Shown piece by piece: positions 1 through 7,033 of a stretch of 64,000 nucleotides of DNA. Made by a program: the position numbers and the translations under genes. How positions within the stretch are numbered: the stretch's first letter is position 1; every line of letters starts with the position of its first letter. The stretch is from RGIG5612 sp045546255. Its GTDB lineage: Bacteria > Bacillota > Clostridia > Lachnospirales > Lachnospiraceae. The DNA lies in assembly GCA_045546255.1 (NCBI GenBank), contig JAZQCK010000038.1, positions 8,614 to 72,613 on the forward strand, in the 5' to 3' direction. Under the pieces are notes generated by a model. That model was not told the DNA's origin and did no database searches. It worked only from the letters and a program-made list of their open reading frames with translations.

Positions 1-311
1 TCTCCAAGCTGGAGCACGACCACCGGTTTTGCGGTCGCATAAGCATAGCCGCATTCCCACGCCGTACCCGAATCACTGTAGTTTCCCCAATAGACCATGA
101 CCACGCAGTCGCACCAGTCGATGGCATTACGGTCATTCAAGAATGTTTCCCTGCTCCATTTGAGCGATCCGACATTTCCTTCCCGGACTTCATGCTCTCT
201 TGGCGAGAACACATCAAAGCCGCGTCCCTTTAAAATATTTTCCACTTCCGTTAACACATCCGTTTCTTTGTCGTTAAAGAAAGGAGATGCAATATAAATC
301 TTTTTCATCAT
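1..311 (-). CDS. Nucleoside 2-deoxyribosyltransferase family protein (partial, C-terminus off window)
   Basis: Minus-strand reading frame starting MMKKIYIASPFF and running off the left edge, so only about the first 103 residues are visible. The start motif with its Rossmann-like first strand, followed by D-W-C-D-C-V-V-M and G-T-A-W-E-C-G-Y-A, matches the nucleoside deoxyribosyltransferase fold (PF05014). In that family an Asp and a Glu in the GTAxExGYA region act in transfer of deoxyribose between bases. A GGAG lies about 10 bases before the ATG at 311. The gene follows the NlpC/P60-like gene by 15 bases on the same strand. The exact substrate cannot be told; salvage or hydrolysis of modified nucleotides are both possible. 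Confidence 0.75.
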   Translation of the reverse strand, partial: MMKKIYIASPFFNDKETDVLTEVENILKGRGFDVFSPREHEVREGNVGSLKWSRETFLNDRNAIDWCDCVVMVYWGNYSDSGTAWECGYAYATAKPVVVLQLG

Positions 312-326
312 ACACTATCAACTCCG

Positions 327-1103
327 CTAAATTCTTGCAAATAAGACAGGTGTTCGATCCCCGAAAACCGGATCCAGACTCACTGCCGGCCGCTTTACTT
401 TCCCGTCATTTTCCTTATCATAAGTTCCGGAGCTATTGAGCATCAGCTTAGTATCCTGCGAGGCGATTCCGACATGGTTGATCTCCGGATTCGTCGGATA
501 TTTTCGCTCGCCTTCCGAAAAGTATTCTTTGGAATTATAAAACACAATATCGCCCGGCATAAGGCACGCAGGATCTGTAAAGCAGGCGCCTGTATTCAGG
601 TAGTGCTGTGCAAGCTGGGTAGACCTTCGCCCTACTCCGCTTTTTTGAATTTCCATCGCCAGTGTGTTTAAGTCGATTCCCATTTCCTCGGCTTTTTTGA
701 GGTCCAGCCCTTTGGGGCCTGCAAGATAAGGCCGTCCGATCCGCTCTGCGATATTTACGAACTGCTTTGGAAGGTTTGAATAATCAAAGAGTTCCTGATC
801 TCCCCAGACTTCCCGCCATCTTCCGCATCCTTCAACAGTGCCTCTTCCATATGGACTGTTTTCATAAGAGATTCCGGATAGCACCAGGATCACAAAGGTC
901 GAACAGTCAATGTTTCCGCGCATATCATGTGCTTCATCAAAAAGCTCGTAGCCGGAAAGAAAGGTCCGGCTGCCGAAAGAATAGATCAATTCATCAGCAT
1001 GTGCGAGGTAGGACTCTGCACAATCCAGAATCCCCCTCGCACGCTGCTGGTCATATTCGATTAACGGTTTTTCTGGCACACTGCCATCAATGCGATGATC
1101 CAT
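327..1103 (-). CDS. NlpC/P60-like cysteine hydrolase domain protein
   Basis: 258 residues. A papain-like NlpC/P60 arrangement is visible: candidate nucleophile Cys67 in I-D-C-S-T-F, then M-P-G-D-I-V-F near residue 182 and candidate His210 in I-N-H-V-G-I. Proteins of this fold usually cleave peptidoglycan stem peptides or related amides. There is no signal peptide or membrane segment, so this one may act inside the cell or on a small amide substrate. No clear ribosome site precedes the ATG at 1103, which leaves the start uncertain. It probably shares a transcript with the deoxyribosyltransferase 15 bases downstream. Confidence 0.65.
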   Translation of the reverse strand: MDHRIDGSVPEKPLIEYDQQRARGILDCAESYLAHADELIYSFGSRTFLSGYELFDEAHDMRGNIDCSTFVILVLSGISYENSPYGRGTVEGCGRWREVWGDQELFDYSNLPKQFVNIAERIGRPYLAGPKGLDLKKAEEMGIDLNTLAMEIQKSGVGRRSTQLAQHYLNTGACFTDPACLMPGDIVFYNSKEYFSEGERKYPTNPEINHVGIASQDTKLMLNSSGTYDKENDGKVKRPAVSLDPVFGDRTPVLFARI

Positions 1104-1131
1104 GAAAAAATTATATCATAAATCCCCTCGA

Positions 1132-1797
1132 TTATTTATGTCTCTTAGCATAGTCCTCACGGATCGGCTCGCAGCATTCCTCCATCACCATGTCGACCTC
1201 AGCGCGGCTCTTGGATCTTCTGAAACCGGAAACCATACGGGAAAGTGCACTGTAGTTGAGTTCAGTTCCTTCGCTATCGTTAACATAATTGACTGCGCGG
1301 TTTGCATTCAGTCCGAACCTTCCGGCGACTGCGATCGCATCAATATTTGCACCCAGGAAGAGAAATTCCCAGCCGTATTTTTGCTGCTCCTCTTCCACCA
1401 TCTGTTTGACCTTTTTATAATCGTATCGCTGGCTTGCGTTTTCCATTCCGTCCGTTGTGATGATGAACAAGGTCTTCTCCGGACGGTCTTCTTCGCGTGC
1501 ATACTTATGGACATTTGCAATATGGTGGATCGCGCCGCCGATCGCATCCAGCAAAGCAGTGCAGCCACGGACATAATACTGCCTGTCATTCATCGGCTCG
1601 ATCTTTTCAAGAGGAACTCTGTCATAAAGCACTTCGGTCTGATCATCGAACAGAACCGCCGAAACCAGTGCCTCTCCTTCTTCCTTTTTCTGCTTTTCGA
1701 TCAGGGAGTTGAATCCTCCGATCGTGTCCGCTTCAAGTCCGCTCATGGAACCGCTTCTGTCTAAGATAAAAACGACTTCTGTTAAACCTTTTTTCAT
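1132..1797 (-). CDS. von Willebrand factor A (VWA) domain protein
   Basis: 221 residues from the ATG at 1797, chosen because GGAGG lies eight bases upstream; a longer frame to 1914 lacks a ribosome site. The protein is essentially one VWA domain with a complete metal-ion-dependent adhesion site: D-x-S-x-S at residues 13-17 (DRSGS), Thr80 and Asp116 (T-T-D-G). There is no signal peptide, so it is cytoplasmic. Standalone VWA proteins commonly scaffold complexes, and in Clostridia they often sit near macro-domain genes, as here (2.5-3.7 kb). Partner and role are not shown by the sequence. Confidence 0.8.
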   Translation of the reverse strand: MKKGLTEVVFILDRSGSMSGLEADTIGGFNSLIEKQKKEEGEALVSAVLFDDQTEVLYDRVPLEKIEPMNDRQYYVRGCTALLDAIGGAIHHIANVHKYAREEDRPEKTLFIITTDGMENASQRYDYKKVKQMVEEEQQKYGWEFLFLGANIDAIAVAGRFGLNANRAVNYVNDSEGTELNYSALSRMVSGFRRSKSRAEVDMVMEECCEPIREDYAKRHK

Positions 1798-1917
1798 AAT
1801 GAACCTCCATTTCTGTTCTTTTGTTTTGTTTGTCAGTTGCCTGATTTCTTGCACGTTCTTTTTGTTTACGGGCTTATTATACGGCGCCCAATTTTTAAAA
1901 CTGTCTCCCGGCAAGCG

Positions 1918-1959
1918 ACAAAAAAATGGCCCCTTAAGAGGGCCATTAAAAAAAGGACA
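1918..1959. terminator. Bidirectional hairpin terminator
   Basis: Stem ATGGCCC/GGGCCAT with A-run on one side and T-run on the other, so it can end transcription both ways. It separates the C_GCAxxG protein gene from the VWA gene on the minus strand. Confidence 0.65.
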
Positions 1960-2046
1960 TCATGCTTTTAGCAGTTGTCCTTTTCACTCATTGCATATGT
2001 AATTGTTTTTCGAGTATCAGTTGTCAGTTGCGCCTTTTCGGATGTT

Positions 2047-2421
2047 CTACAGCAGCTCTTCCAACGCCTCCACTGCATTTCGGACGCAGTCATCGCAGGA
2101 GCATAACACTTTGCCTGTTTCCACACCTTTGATTTCTTTGCAGATGGCGGAGCCGCATTTCTCCACAAAGGACCGATACAATGCAGCGGCAGTTTTCCCA
2201 AGAGGTGCTCCATCAAATTTCAGCAGCCCTAAAACGGCCTGGGCGCCGCAGAGCGCTCCGCAATTTCCTTCCATGCATCCCATGCCGCCGCCAAATCCGG
2301 CGCCGATCTTTTTGAGCGTCTCCGCAGGAAGATTCACCTCTTCCGCAAAAGCACAGAGCACTGCCTGTGCACAATTGTGTCTGTTTTTCTTTAATTCAAT
2401 CGCATACTCTTTCTTGCTCAT
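2047..2421 (-). CDS. C_GCAxxG_C_C family putative redox-active protein
   Basis: 124 residues. Cysteines 17, 23, 49, 54 and 58 are arranged as in the C_GCAxxG_C_C family (PF09719), including the G-A-G-F-G-G-G-M-G-C core; further cysteines lie at about 89, 94, 107, 109 and 112. Members are small cytoplasmic proteins of anaerobes, thought to bind metal or act as thiol redox carriers, with no defined reaction. It stands alone between a hairpin terminator (1918-1959) and the macro-domain gene. Function beyond redox activity is not inferred. Confidence 0.8.
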   Translation of the reverse strand: MSKKEYAIELKKNRHNCAQAVLCAFAEEVNLPAETLKKIGAGFGGGMGCMEGNCGALCGAQAVLGLLKFDGAPLGKTAAALYRSFVEKCGSAICKEIKGVETGKVLCSCDDCVRNAVEALEELL

Positions 2422-2460
2422 GCTTGTTCTCCATTTCTCGTGTTTACACTATCGTATGAT

Positions 2461-3654
2461 TCACGAAATAATACACGGCAGTCCGTGCTCTTCCAGCTGA
2501 ATATCCAGCTCGATCATGTCATAGATTTCATTCTCAATAAAGTAAGAGAAAATGATGTCCGTTTTGTCGCAGGGAGACAGTGCATAGCCTGCTCTTGCGA
2601 GAAGATCTCGCGATTCATCCAGGTTCAGTTTTGCACCGACACAAAGGCAGAGCGCCGTCAGTTTCTGCGGATGATACGAAGCATCATTCTTGATCTTAGA
2701 AAAAACTTTTCGGTCAACGATTGCTCGTTTATAGACCTCGGAATTTTTCAGTCCTTTCTCTTCGATCAGATACATCAGATATTCAGAAAACGTATCGGAA
2801 AGATGTTTGATCCGCTCTTCAATCTTTCGTTCGTGGTCTTCAATATCCAGGAACGAAGGAGGCTGCGCTGCATTAGAAGTCGGTTCTGCTGCTTCCCGAT
2901 AGGAAGCGGCGCTTTCAGTATAGTAAGCTGCGCTATCGGCTGCCACCGTAAAATGCGGGCGGTCTTCTTCCGACAGTTCCTCCTCGAAAAGTTCTTCTTC
3001 TGAAAGTTCCGCCTCGTCGAAGTCATAGTACGCAGCCTCTTTCTTTTTGCGGCGCCTCGTCAGCAATTCACGAAACGACGGCCTGCCATACCCTCTGCCA
3101 TACTCTTCTTGTCTCTTCTCTTCGACATAATTCTGGTCGATATAGGCTTCCAGATCCGGATAAAGTTTTTCGCCTAGCGAAGTGGCTTTCTCATCAAAGA
3201 CGACGAGATAGATTTCCATTTCATTTCCAAGAAGAAACGAATTGATCTCATCAACTGCGATCCGCATGCCCTCTTCTTTTGGATAGCCGAATCCACCAGT
3301 AGAGATCAAAGGGAACGCAATCGAGCGAATCCGGTTTTCTTTCGCGATCCGTAAACTGTTTCGATAGCAGGCGCGGAGCTTTTCTTCCTCGCCCTCGCTG
3401 CCATCCACATAATATGGGCTGACCGCATGAATGATATACTTTGCAGGAAGCGCGAAGCCGGGAGTCAGGAACGCTTCGCCTTCCGGAACAGAACCGATCT
3501 TTTCCGTCCTGTACCGAAGGAGCTCCTCATATCCGGCCGCCTGATAGACAGCGCTGTCACAGCCGGTCCCGACGGTCGGCTGATCATTCGCCGTATTTAC
3601 AATGGCTTCCGTATTCATTTTTGTTATGTCGTTTCTAACGATCTTGAGCGACAT
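2461..3654 (-). CDS. Macro domain protein with C-terminal helical domain
   Basis: 397 residues from the ATG at 3654, which has GGAGGG eight bases upstream; a frame start at 3684 has none. Residues 1-165 form a macro domain (V-N-T-A-N-D near the start, P-L-I-S-T-G-G-F-G-Y later), a fold that binds ADP-ribose or removes it from targets. A basic then acidic low-complexity linker follows (about 185-280), then a conserved helical domain of about 110 residues (Y-K-R-A-x-I-D-R-K-x-F-S-K-I) that recurs in Clostridial proteins next to VWA or tellurium-resistance-like genes. The gene starts two bases before the stop of the upstream zinc-ribbon gene, so the two are translationally coupled. Confidence 0.82.
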   Translation of the reverse strand: MSLKIVRNDITKMNTEAIVNTANDQPTVGTGCDSAVYQAAGYEELLRYRTEKIGSVPEGEAFLTPGFALPAKYIIHAVSPYYVDGSEGEEEKLRACYRNSLRIAKENRIRSIAFPLISTGGFGYPKEEGMRIAVDEINSFLLGNEMEIYLVVFDEKATSLGEKLYPDLEAYIDQNYVEEKRQEEYGRGYGRPSFRELLTRRRKKKEAAYYDFDEAELSEEELFEEELSEEDRPHFTVAADSAAYYTESAASYREAAEPTSNAAQPPSFLDIEDHERKIEERIKHLSDTFSEYLMYLIEEKGLKNSEVYKRAIVDRKVFSKIKNDASYHPQKLTALCLCVGAKLNLDESRDLLARAGYALSPCDKTDIIFSYFIENEIYDMIELDIQLEEHGLPCIIS

Positions 3655-3655
3655 C

Positions 3656-3961
3656 TTATATCCCTCCGGTATATCCAAAGCCACTGGAAAGTTCTGTCAG
3701 ATCGCCGGGCATAATATCAATATCCTCGCCTTTTGCGATTCGTTTGCCAACCTCAGGATCCAGCTCATATTCTGTGCCGCAGCAGCTCATTCTCACATAG
3801 TAGTGTTTATCCCACTTAAAACACGGAATAAAGAAGAGTGACAAAACCGTGTAAGTCATATAGACGACATAACTTCCGAGGCGGCCGCACTTTGCGCAGG
3901 TCACCATCCTGTGATATTCAAATTCTTTGGAACCTTGAGAGATTCCGATCATAAAAAACAT
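3656..3961 (-). CDS. Zinc-ribbon domain protein
   Basis: 101 residues with AAGGAG five bases before the ATG at 3961. C-A-K-C-G near residue 22 and S-C-C-G near residue 59 form a split zinc ribbon; between them is a hydrophobic, aromatic stretch (Y-T-V-L-S-L-F-F-I-P) that fits a short buried hairpin or membrane dip, as in the zinc_ribbon_15 family. It runs directly into the macro-domain gene. The role is unknown; coupling suggests a shared function with the macro protein. Confidence 0.6.
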   Translation of the reverse strand: MFFMIGISQGSKEFEYHRMVTCAKCGRLGSYVVYMTYTVLSLFFIPCFKWDKHYYVRMSCCGTEYELDPEVGKRIAKGEDIDIMPGDLTELSSGFGYTGGI

Positions 3962-3984
3962 GCCGTCTCCTTAAACAGTAACTA

Positions 3985-4092
3985 AAACTTGCTTCCACCT
4001 TTGCATGCTCAAGTTCCTGACGTGCTTCATACAGCGCACGGTCGCGGGCAATCCGCGCTTCATCTTCCTTAAGCTGTGCACTATACCGTTTA
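3985..4092 (-). pseudogene. Coding-like coiled-coil remnant
   Basis: Between two annotated genes the minus strand keeps an open, charged, helix-forming frame (reads like K-R-Y-S-A-Q-L-K-E-D-E-A-R-I-A-R-D-R). It is out of frame with the membrane-protein gene just upstream and has no start of its own. It could be the frameshifted tail of that gene or a remnant of a lost one. This is inference from composition only. Confidence 0.3.
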
Positions 4093-4356
4093 CGGTTTTT
4101 TATAAGAATATGGATTTTTATTTTCCTGTTCTTGCTTTGGCATCGTGTTGACCGACGTATTTGCCCAGCCTAAAACGACTGTGATCAAAAGTGCATGCAG
4201 GATCCAGAAAACGATCGGGATCACGATCAGCCACAGCGGCCATCCAAGCGCAAAGTGCAAAATGATCAGCACGCACACGGCGACCAGCCAGTATGCACGA
4301 AACAGCATATTGATGATAACGCTTAAAACAAAGCCATGTCCGATTGCCCGTTTCAT
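4090..4356 (-). CDS. Small two-segment membrane protein
   Basis: 88 residues with AAGGAG seven bases before the ATG at 4356. Two hydrophobic stretches (about residues 10-37 and 41-65) indicate two membrane helices with a short polar tail ending Y-S-Y-K-K-P. No family is recognised. It is 12 bases downstream of the anchored low-complexity protein on the same strand. A coding-like stretch in another frame follows its stop, so the present C-terminus may result from a frameshift. Confidence 0.5.
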   Translation of the reverse strand: MKRAIGHGFVLSVIINMLFRAYWLVAVCVLIILHFALGWPLWLIVIPIVFWILHALLITVVLGWANTSVNTMPKQEQENKNPYSYKKP

Positions 4357-4368
4357 TGTTCCACTCCT

Positions 4369-4998
4369 TTATTTTGTGTGTTCGTAAAAATAATCTTCTG
4401 CTTCTTCATAATCCCAGAAGTCGTCAATGTGGTCGTAGTAAAAATCATCCGGATGCGCATATTCGTTTGCACCGTAAAAATCCTTTTTCCCGGAAGACGA
4501 CGGTTTGGATGACGACGGCTTGGTTGTCTGAGGTTCCTTTGCTGCCGTGGTTTGTTTCTCCGTTGATGGCTGCGAATAACCATGTGGTTTTACGCTGTAA
4601 GATCCGGAGCCCGCACCACTCTTCTTCTCAAGCTTCTCCTTAAACTCTTCGACCACCGCGTTCTGCTCGGCGGTTAACGATTCAAACTTCATCAAAGGGA
4701 GCCGCGTACGACCATAAAGAACATTTCCCACCTCATATTTCTTAACGCAATCGCAGAAAACAAGGAATGCATCCGTGTCCTTATAATGCTGGTCTTCAAT
4801 CGATAAAAACAGTTGCTCCGCTTCTTCCACATCCATCTGGATTGCTAAATCGACTGCTTTATTATAGGTTCCGCGAAAGCCCGTCTTTTGATAGATCACG
4901 TTCGCTGCTACACCAATCACAGCGACTGCAAAAATAACTGCTATCACCAGAACCGCCAGCTTCGAACTGCTATTCATTTTTTTATTTTCTTCGTTCAT
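4369..4998 (-). CDS. Membrane-anchored protein with Ser/Thr/Lys-rich and acidic tail
   Basis: 209 residues. One N-terminal membrane segment (about 14-36, rich in A/V/I) is followed by an extracytoplasmic helical region resembling short tetratricopeptide-type helices (A-V-D-L-A-I-Q-M-D-V-E-E-A). A low-complexity linker (residues about 125-165, Ser, Thr, Pro, Lys) and a Tyr/Asp-rich tail complete it. The start codon overlaps the stop of the SGNH hydrolase gene (ATGA), so the two are co-translated. No enzymatic motif is visible; a surface or envelope-sensing role is only a guess. Confidence 0.5.
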   Translation of the reverse strand: MNEENKKMNSSSKLAVLVIAVIFAVAVIGVAANVIYQKTGFRGTYNKAVDLAIQMDVEEAEQLFLSIEDQHYKDTDAFLVFCDCVKKYEVGNVLYGRTRLPLMKFESLTAEQNAVVEEFKEKLEKKSGAGSGSYSVKPHGYSQPSTEKQTTAAKEPQTTKPSSSKPSSSGKKDFYGANEYAHPDDFYYDHIDDFWDYEEAEDYFYEHTK

Positions 4999-5642
4999 AC
5001 GGACGTTTCTTCTCCGAAAATATCTTTGATTTTCTTCGCAACTGCAAGTCCGATTTTTTTATGTCCTTCCGGGTCAAGATGAACGCCATCTGCCGTAGAC
5101 GGTTCCGTTACCTTCGAAGCGTCCATAAAGTCCAGCTGATGCTCCCTTGCGATCTCCGCATAAAGTGCAGAGATTTTTTTCGATTCCACGCAGGAGTCAT
5201 GTCCTCCGCTTTCCATAATATCCTGGCGCAAAAGCACCGGTGAGACCAGGAGAATCTTCGCACCGTTTGGAAAAACAGGAGAAGAAAGGTTGAAGCGCTC
5301 ATTTGCCGTCTTGGCTTTTGTAACAAGCCGTTCCATTCCGGCCGCACTTCCTTCCGCATCCGTTGTTTTCAAGTCATTTGTCCCCAGCATTAAAACCATA
5401 AGGTCCAGCGGCTTATGGGATTGGAGTTCATAATCGAGCCCATCGAGTCCGTTCCTGCATCCTTTGAGCGGATCATCAAACATGCTTGTCCTTCCGTTCA
5501 TGCCCGCAGGAATGCAGCAGTATCCACAGCCAAGTTCGTGTGCACAGATGCTTGTCCACCGAAACTCATACGGATAACGCTCTCTGGTTTCCGGATCAAA
5601 TCCCCACGTATTGGAATCTCCATAAAACAAAATGTTTTTCAT
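4995..5642 (-). CDS. SGNH/GDSL-type hydrolase (arylesterase-like)
   Basis: 215 residues with the SGNH blocks in order: G-D-S-N at residues 8-11 (catalytic Ser10 in block I), M-L-G-T-N-D near 85 (block III) and D-G-V-H-L-D near 190 with the Asp/His pair (block V). Enzymes of this type hydrolyse esters or thioesters of acyl groups, often deacetylating sugars. There is no signal peptide, so the substrate is probably taken up first. It is the first gene of a pair with the anchored protein at 4369-4998. Confidence 0.78.
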   Translation of the reverse strand: MKNILFYGDSNTWGFDPETRERYPYEFRWTSICAHELGCGYCCIPAGMNGRTSMFDDPLKGCRNGLDGLDYELQSHKPLDLMVLMLGTNDLKTTDAEGSAAGMERLVTKAKTANERFNLSSPVFPNGAKILLVSPVLLRQDIMESGGHDSCVESKKISALYAEIAREHQLDFMDASKVTEPSTADGVHLDPEGHKKIGLAVAKKIKDIFGEETSV

Positions 5643-5687
5643 GCAGTCATTTTATCATATCCGGGACGCATCGGGGCTAAATCTATC

Positions 5688-5729
5688 AAAAAATGACCGC
5701 GTCTCTTTTTAAGAAGAAACGCGGTCATT
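5688..5729 (-). terminator. Rho-independent terminator
   Basis: Stem AATGACCGCGT/ACGCGGTCATT followed on the minus strand by a T-run; ends the transcript of the small acidic protein gene at 5758-6030. Confidence 0.7.
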
Positions 5730-5757
5730 ACTAATTTCTCTTATTAAGATTTAACGA

Positions 5758-6030
5758 TTAGTCTTTTTTGAAAAGGCCACCGATTTTATCGCCGAGTCCG
5801 CCAACCTTGTCACCGATGTTTTCGATGATATCAATTTTGCCGTCATCATCTTTATCCAAGTCAATTTTCCCTTTTATTCCGTCAACGATGCCTTTCAGCT
5901 GCTCATCCGGAAGATTAACTCCGATGATGCCTTCAACAGCCTTAACCGGGTCCTCTTTAAATTTTGCGGCGAGTTCAGGATCACCTTTTACCTTTGCCAA
6001 TACCTCATCAACTTTCGCTTTGATATCCAT
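5758..6030 (-). CDS. Small acidic protein with an EF-hand-like D-K-D-D-D-G-K loop
   Basis: 90 residues from the ATG at 6030, chosen for AAAGGAG seven bases upstream. The N-terminal half is a helical segment (A-K-F-K-E-D-P-V-K-A-V-E) seen in short Clostridial proteins of unknown role; the C-terminal half carries D-L-D-K-D-D-D-G-K-I-D, a loop with the spacing of dockerin or EF-hand calcium sites, then a Gly/Lys-rich tail. It has no signal peptide. A single-gene unit with its own terminator. Calcium binding is an inference. Confidence 0.6.
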   Translation of the reverse strand: MDIKAKVDEVLAKVKGDPELAAKFKEDPVKAVEGIIGVNLPDEQLKGIVDGIKGKIDLDKDDDGKIDIIENIGDKVGGLGDKIGGLFKKD

Positions 6031-6309
6031 AATACGACTCCTTTCCCTCATTTACTCCTAAGATAGGATCAACGATCATATCTTAATTGTTATTTTAAAA
6101 CTCTGCGCTGGTTTTTCAACTTTTTTGTTGTATATTCTTTTCTTTTGGTAGTATACAACTATTTTATCTGTATACGTTTGTTAAATATTTAGAAAAATCT
6201 AAAATAATAACTGGTGCTGCCTTAGCACGGTAGGTGGTTAGCCCTCCCCTCGGAGGGACTGTGACCCTCCGCTTATATAGAGTGATCTTGTGAAAGGAGG
6301 GCTAAGCCA

Positions 6310-6390
6310 ATGAACGTAATTGACATAATTGCTGTGATCAGTTTTACACTGACATGCTTTCTTGCCGGTTACAGCATCGGCAAAAGATAG
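6310..6390 (+). CDS. Small hydrophobic toxin-like peptide (26 aa)
   Basis: Starts M-N-V-I-D-I-I-A-V-I-S-F and ends Y-S-I-G-K-R. One membrane helix with a short basic tail, the form of Fst/TxpA/holin-like type I toxins. The ribosome site GAAAGGAGGG is unusually strong and is followed by GCTAAGCC. That stretch can pair with the GGTTAGCCCTCC in the left arm of the same transcript and with GGTTAGCCCT at the start of the antisense RNA. Nearly identical to the peptide at 44274-44354 (differences at three positions). Too short for most gene finders. Confidence 0.65.
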   Translation: MNVIDIIAVISFTLTCFLAGYSIGKR

Positions 6391-6394
6391 TAGT

Positions 6395-6443
6395 AAGACA
6401 CAGAAATGACCGCCCCCTGCTCGGATGGCGGTCATTTCATTTT
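6395..6443. terminator. Shared terminator of toxin mRNA and antisense RNA
   Basis: AAATGACCGCC...GGCGGTCATTT hairpin directly after the toxin ORF, with T-rich flanks on both sides, as expected for two convergent transcripts that overlap in their 3' ends. Confidence 0.6.
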
Positions 6444-6494
6444 TGACCATAATCAGGGCTAACCGTCTATCGGCAGCACCTTTTTCGTATCTAA

Positions 6495-6523
6495 ATAATA
6501 CTTTTATATCAGTGATAAGTCAA
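6495..6523 (-). promoter_or_regulatory. Antisense RNA promoter of toxin cassette 1
   Basis: On the minus strand TTGACT, 17-base spacer, TATTAT. Transcription would begin just before GGTGCTGCCGAT and run toward the toxin gene, giving an RNA of about 90-100 bases to the shared hairpin. The same -35, spacer length and -10 occur at the other two cassettes. Confidence 0.7.
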
Positions 6524-6524
6524 G

Positions 6525-7028
6525 TTAGGCTGTTCCCAGTTCTGTATATATCATCCCGTGTTTTCCTCGGTCGGAGCGCATGAGGGAAACGTTCTCCACA
6601 AACATGCTGGCGACCGGAGGTCTGACAACTTCCACCGCCGTTTGATCCAGAAACTCTGCACGGCGGATCAGTGTAATATGTGGAGAAAACTTCTTTCGGT
6701 CGTAAGGGATGTTGTGCTCTGCCAGTGCCCTTCGGAGGCTCTTTACATAATGGTCCAGTTCCGGGGCCGGCTGAACCCCCACCCAGAACAAATCATGAAA
6801 ATGGCCGACGCCGGAGAGATTCAAGTCGAAGGGTTCCAGTGTGATCGTTTCCATAACATCCAAAACAGCATTCGGATCTTTATACTCTCCAATAAAAGCA
6901 AGCGTCAGATGCAGGTTTTCCATGCGGGTGAAGCGCCCGTTCACGCCTCGATTCCTAAGGTCGCTTTGGAATCTCCTTAGCTCCCGTTTGATTTCATGAT
7001 CAAATTGGATCGCGATAAAAAGTCTCAT
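6525..7028 (-). CDS. thpR: RNA 2',3'-cyclic phosphodiesterase
   Basis: 167 residues, normal length for the LigT/ThpR branch of 2H phosphoesterases. Both catalytic H-x-T motifs are present: H40-L-T42 and H117-I-T119, with flanking hydrophobic strands. These enzymes open 2',3'-cyclic phosphates at RNA ends to 2'-phosphates; the tRNA-ligase activity reported for some is minor. Cytoplasmic. Its stop lies two bases from the -35 of the toxin cassette antisense promoter. It follows the FeMo-cofactor/FKBP fusion gene by five bases, so the two probably share a transcript. Confidence 0.85.
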   Translation of the reverse strand: MRLFIAIQFDHEIKRELRRFQSDLRNRGVNGRFTRMENLHLTLAFIGEYKDPNAVLDVMETITLEPFDLNLSGVGHFHDLFWVGVQPAPELDHYVKSLRRALAEHNIPYDRKKFSPHITLIRRAEFLDQTAVEVVRPPVASMFVENVSLMRSDRGKHGMIYTELGTA

Positions 7029-7033
7029 TTTTA

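Larger units (their letters stand above)
6213..6480. repeat. Type I toxin-antitoxin cassette, copy 1
   Basis: Bounded by near-inverted arms GGTGCTGCC...TTAGCCCT (6213-6245) and AGGGCTAACC...GCAGCACC (6455-6480). Inside are a CGGAGGG/CCCTCCG hairpin, a strong ribosome site, a 26-residue hydrophobic ORF and the AATGACCGCC-type hairpin. The same layout recurs at 34472-34793 and, lacking the left arm, at 44211-44450. Upstream (about 6130-6180) it shares the TTTTGGTAGTATAC...GTATACGTTTGT block with the other copies. Confidence 0.75.
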
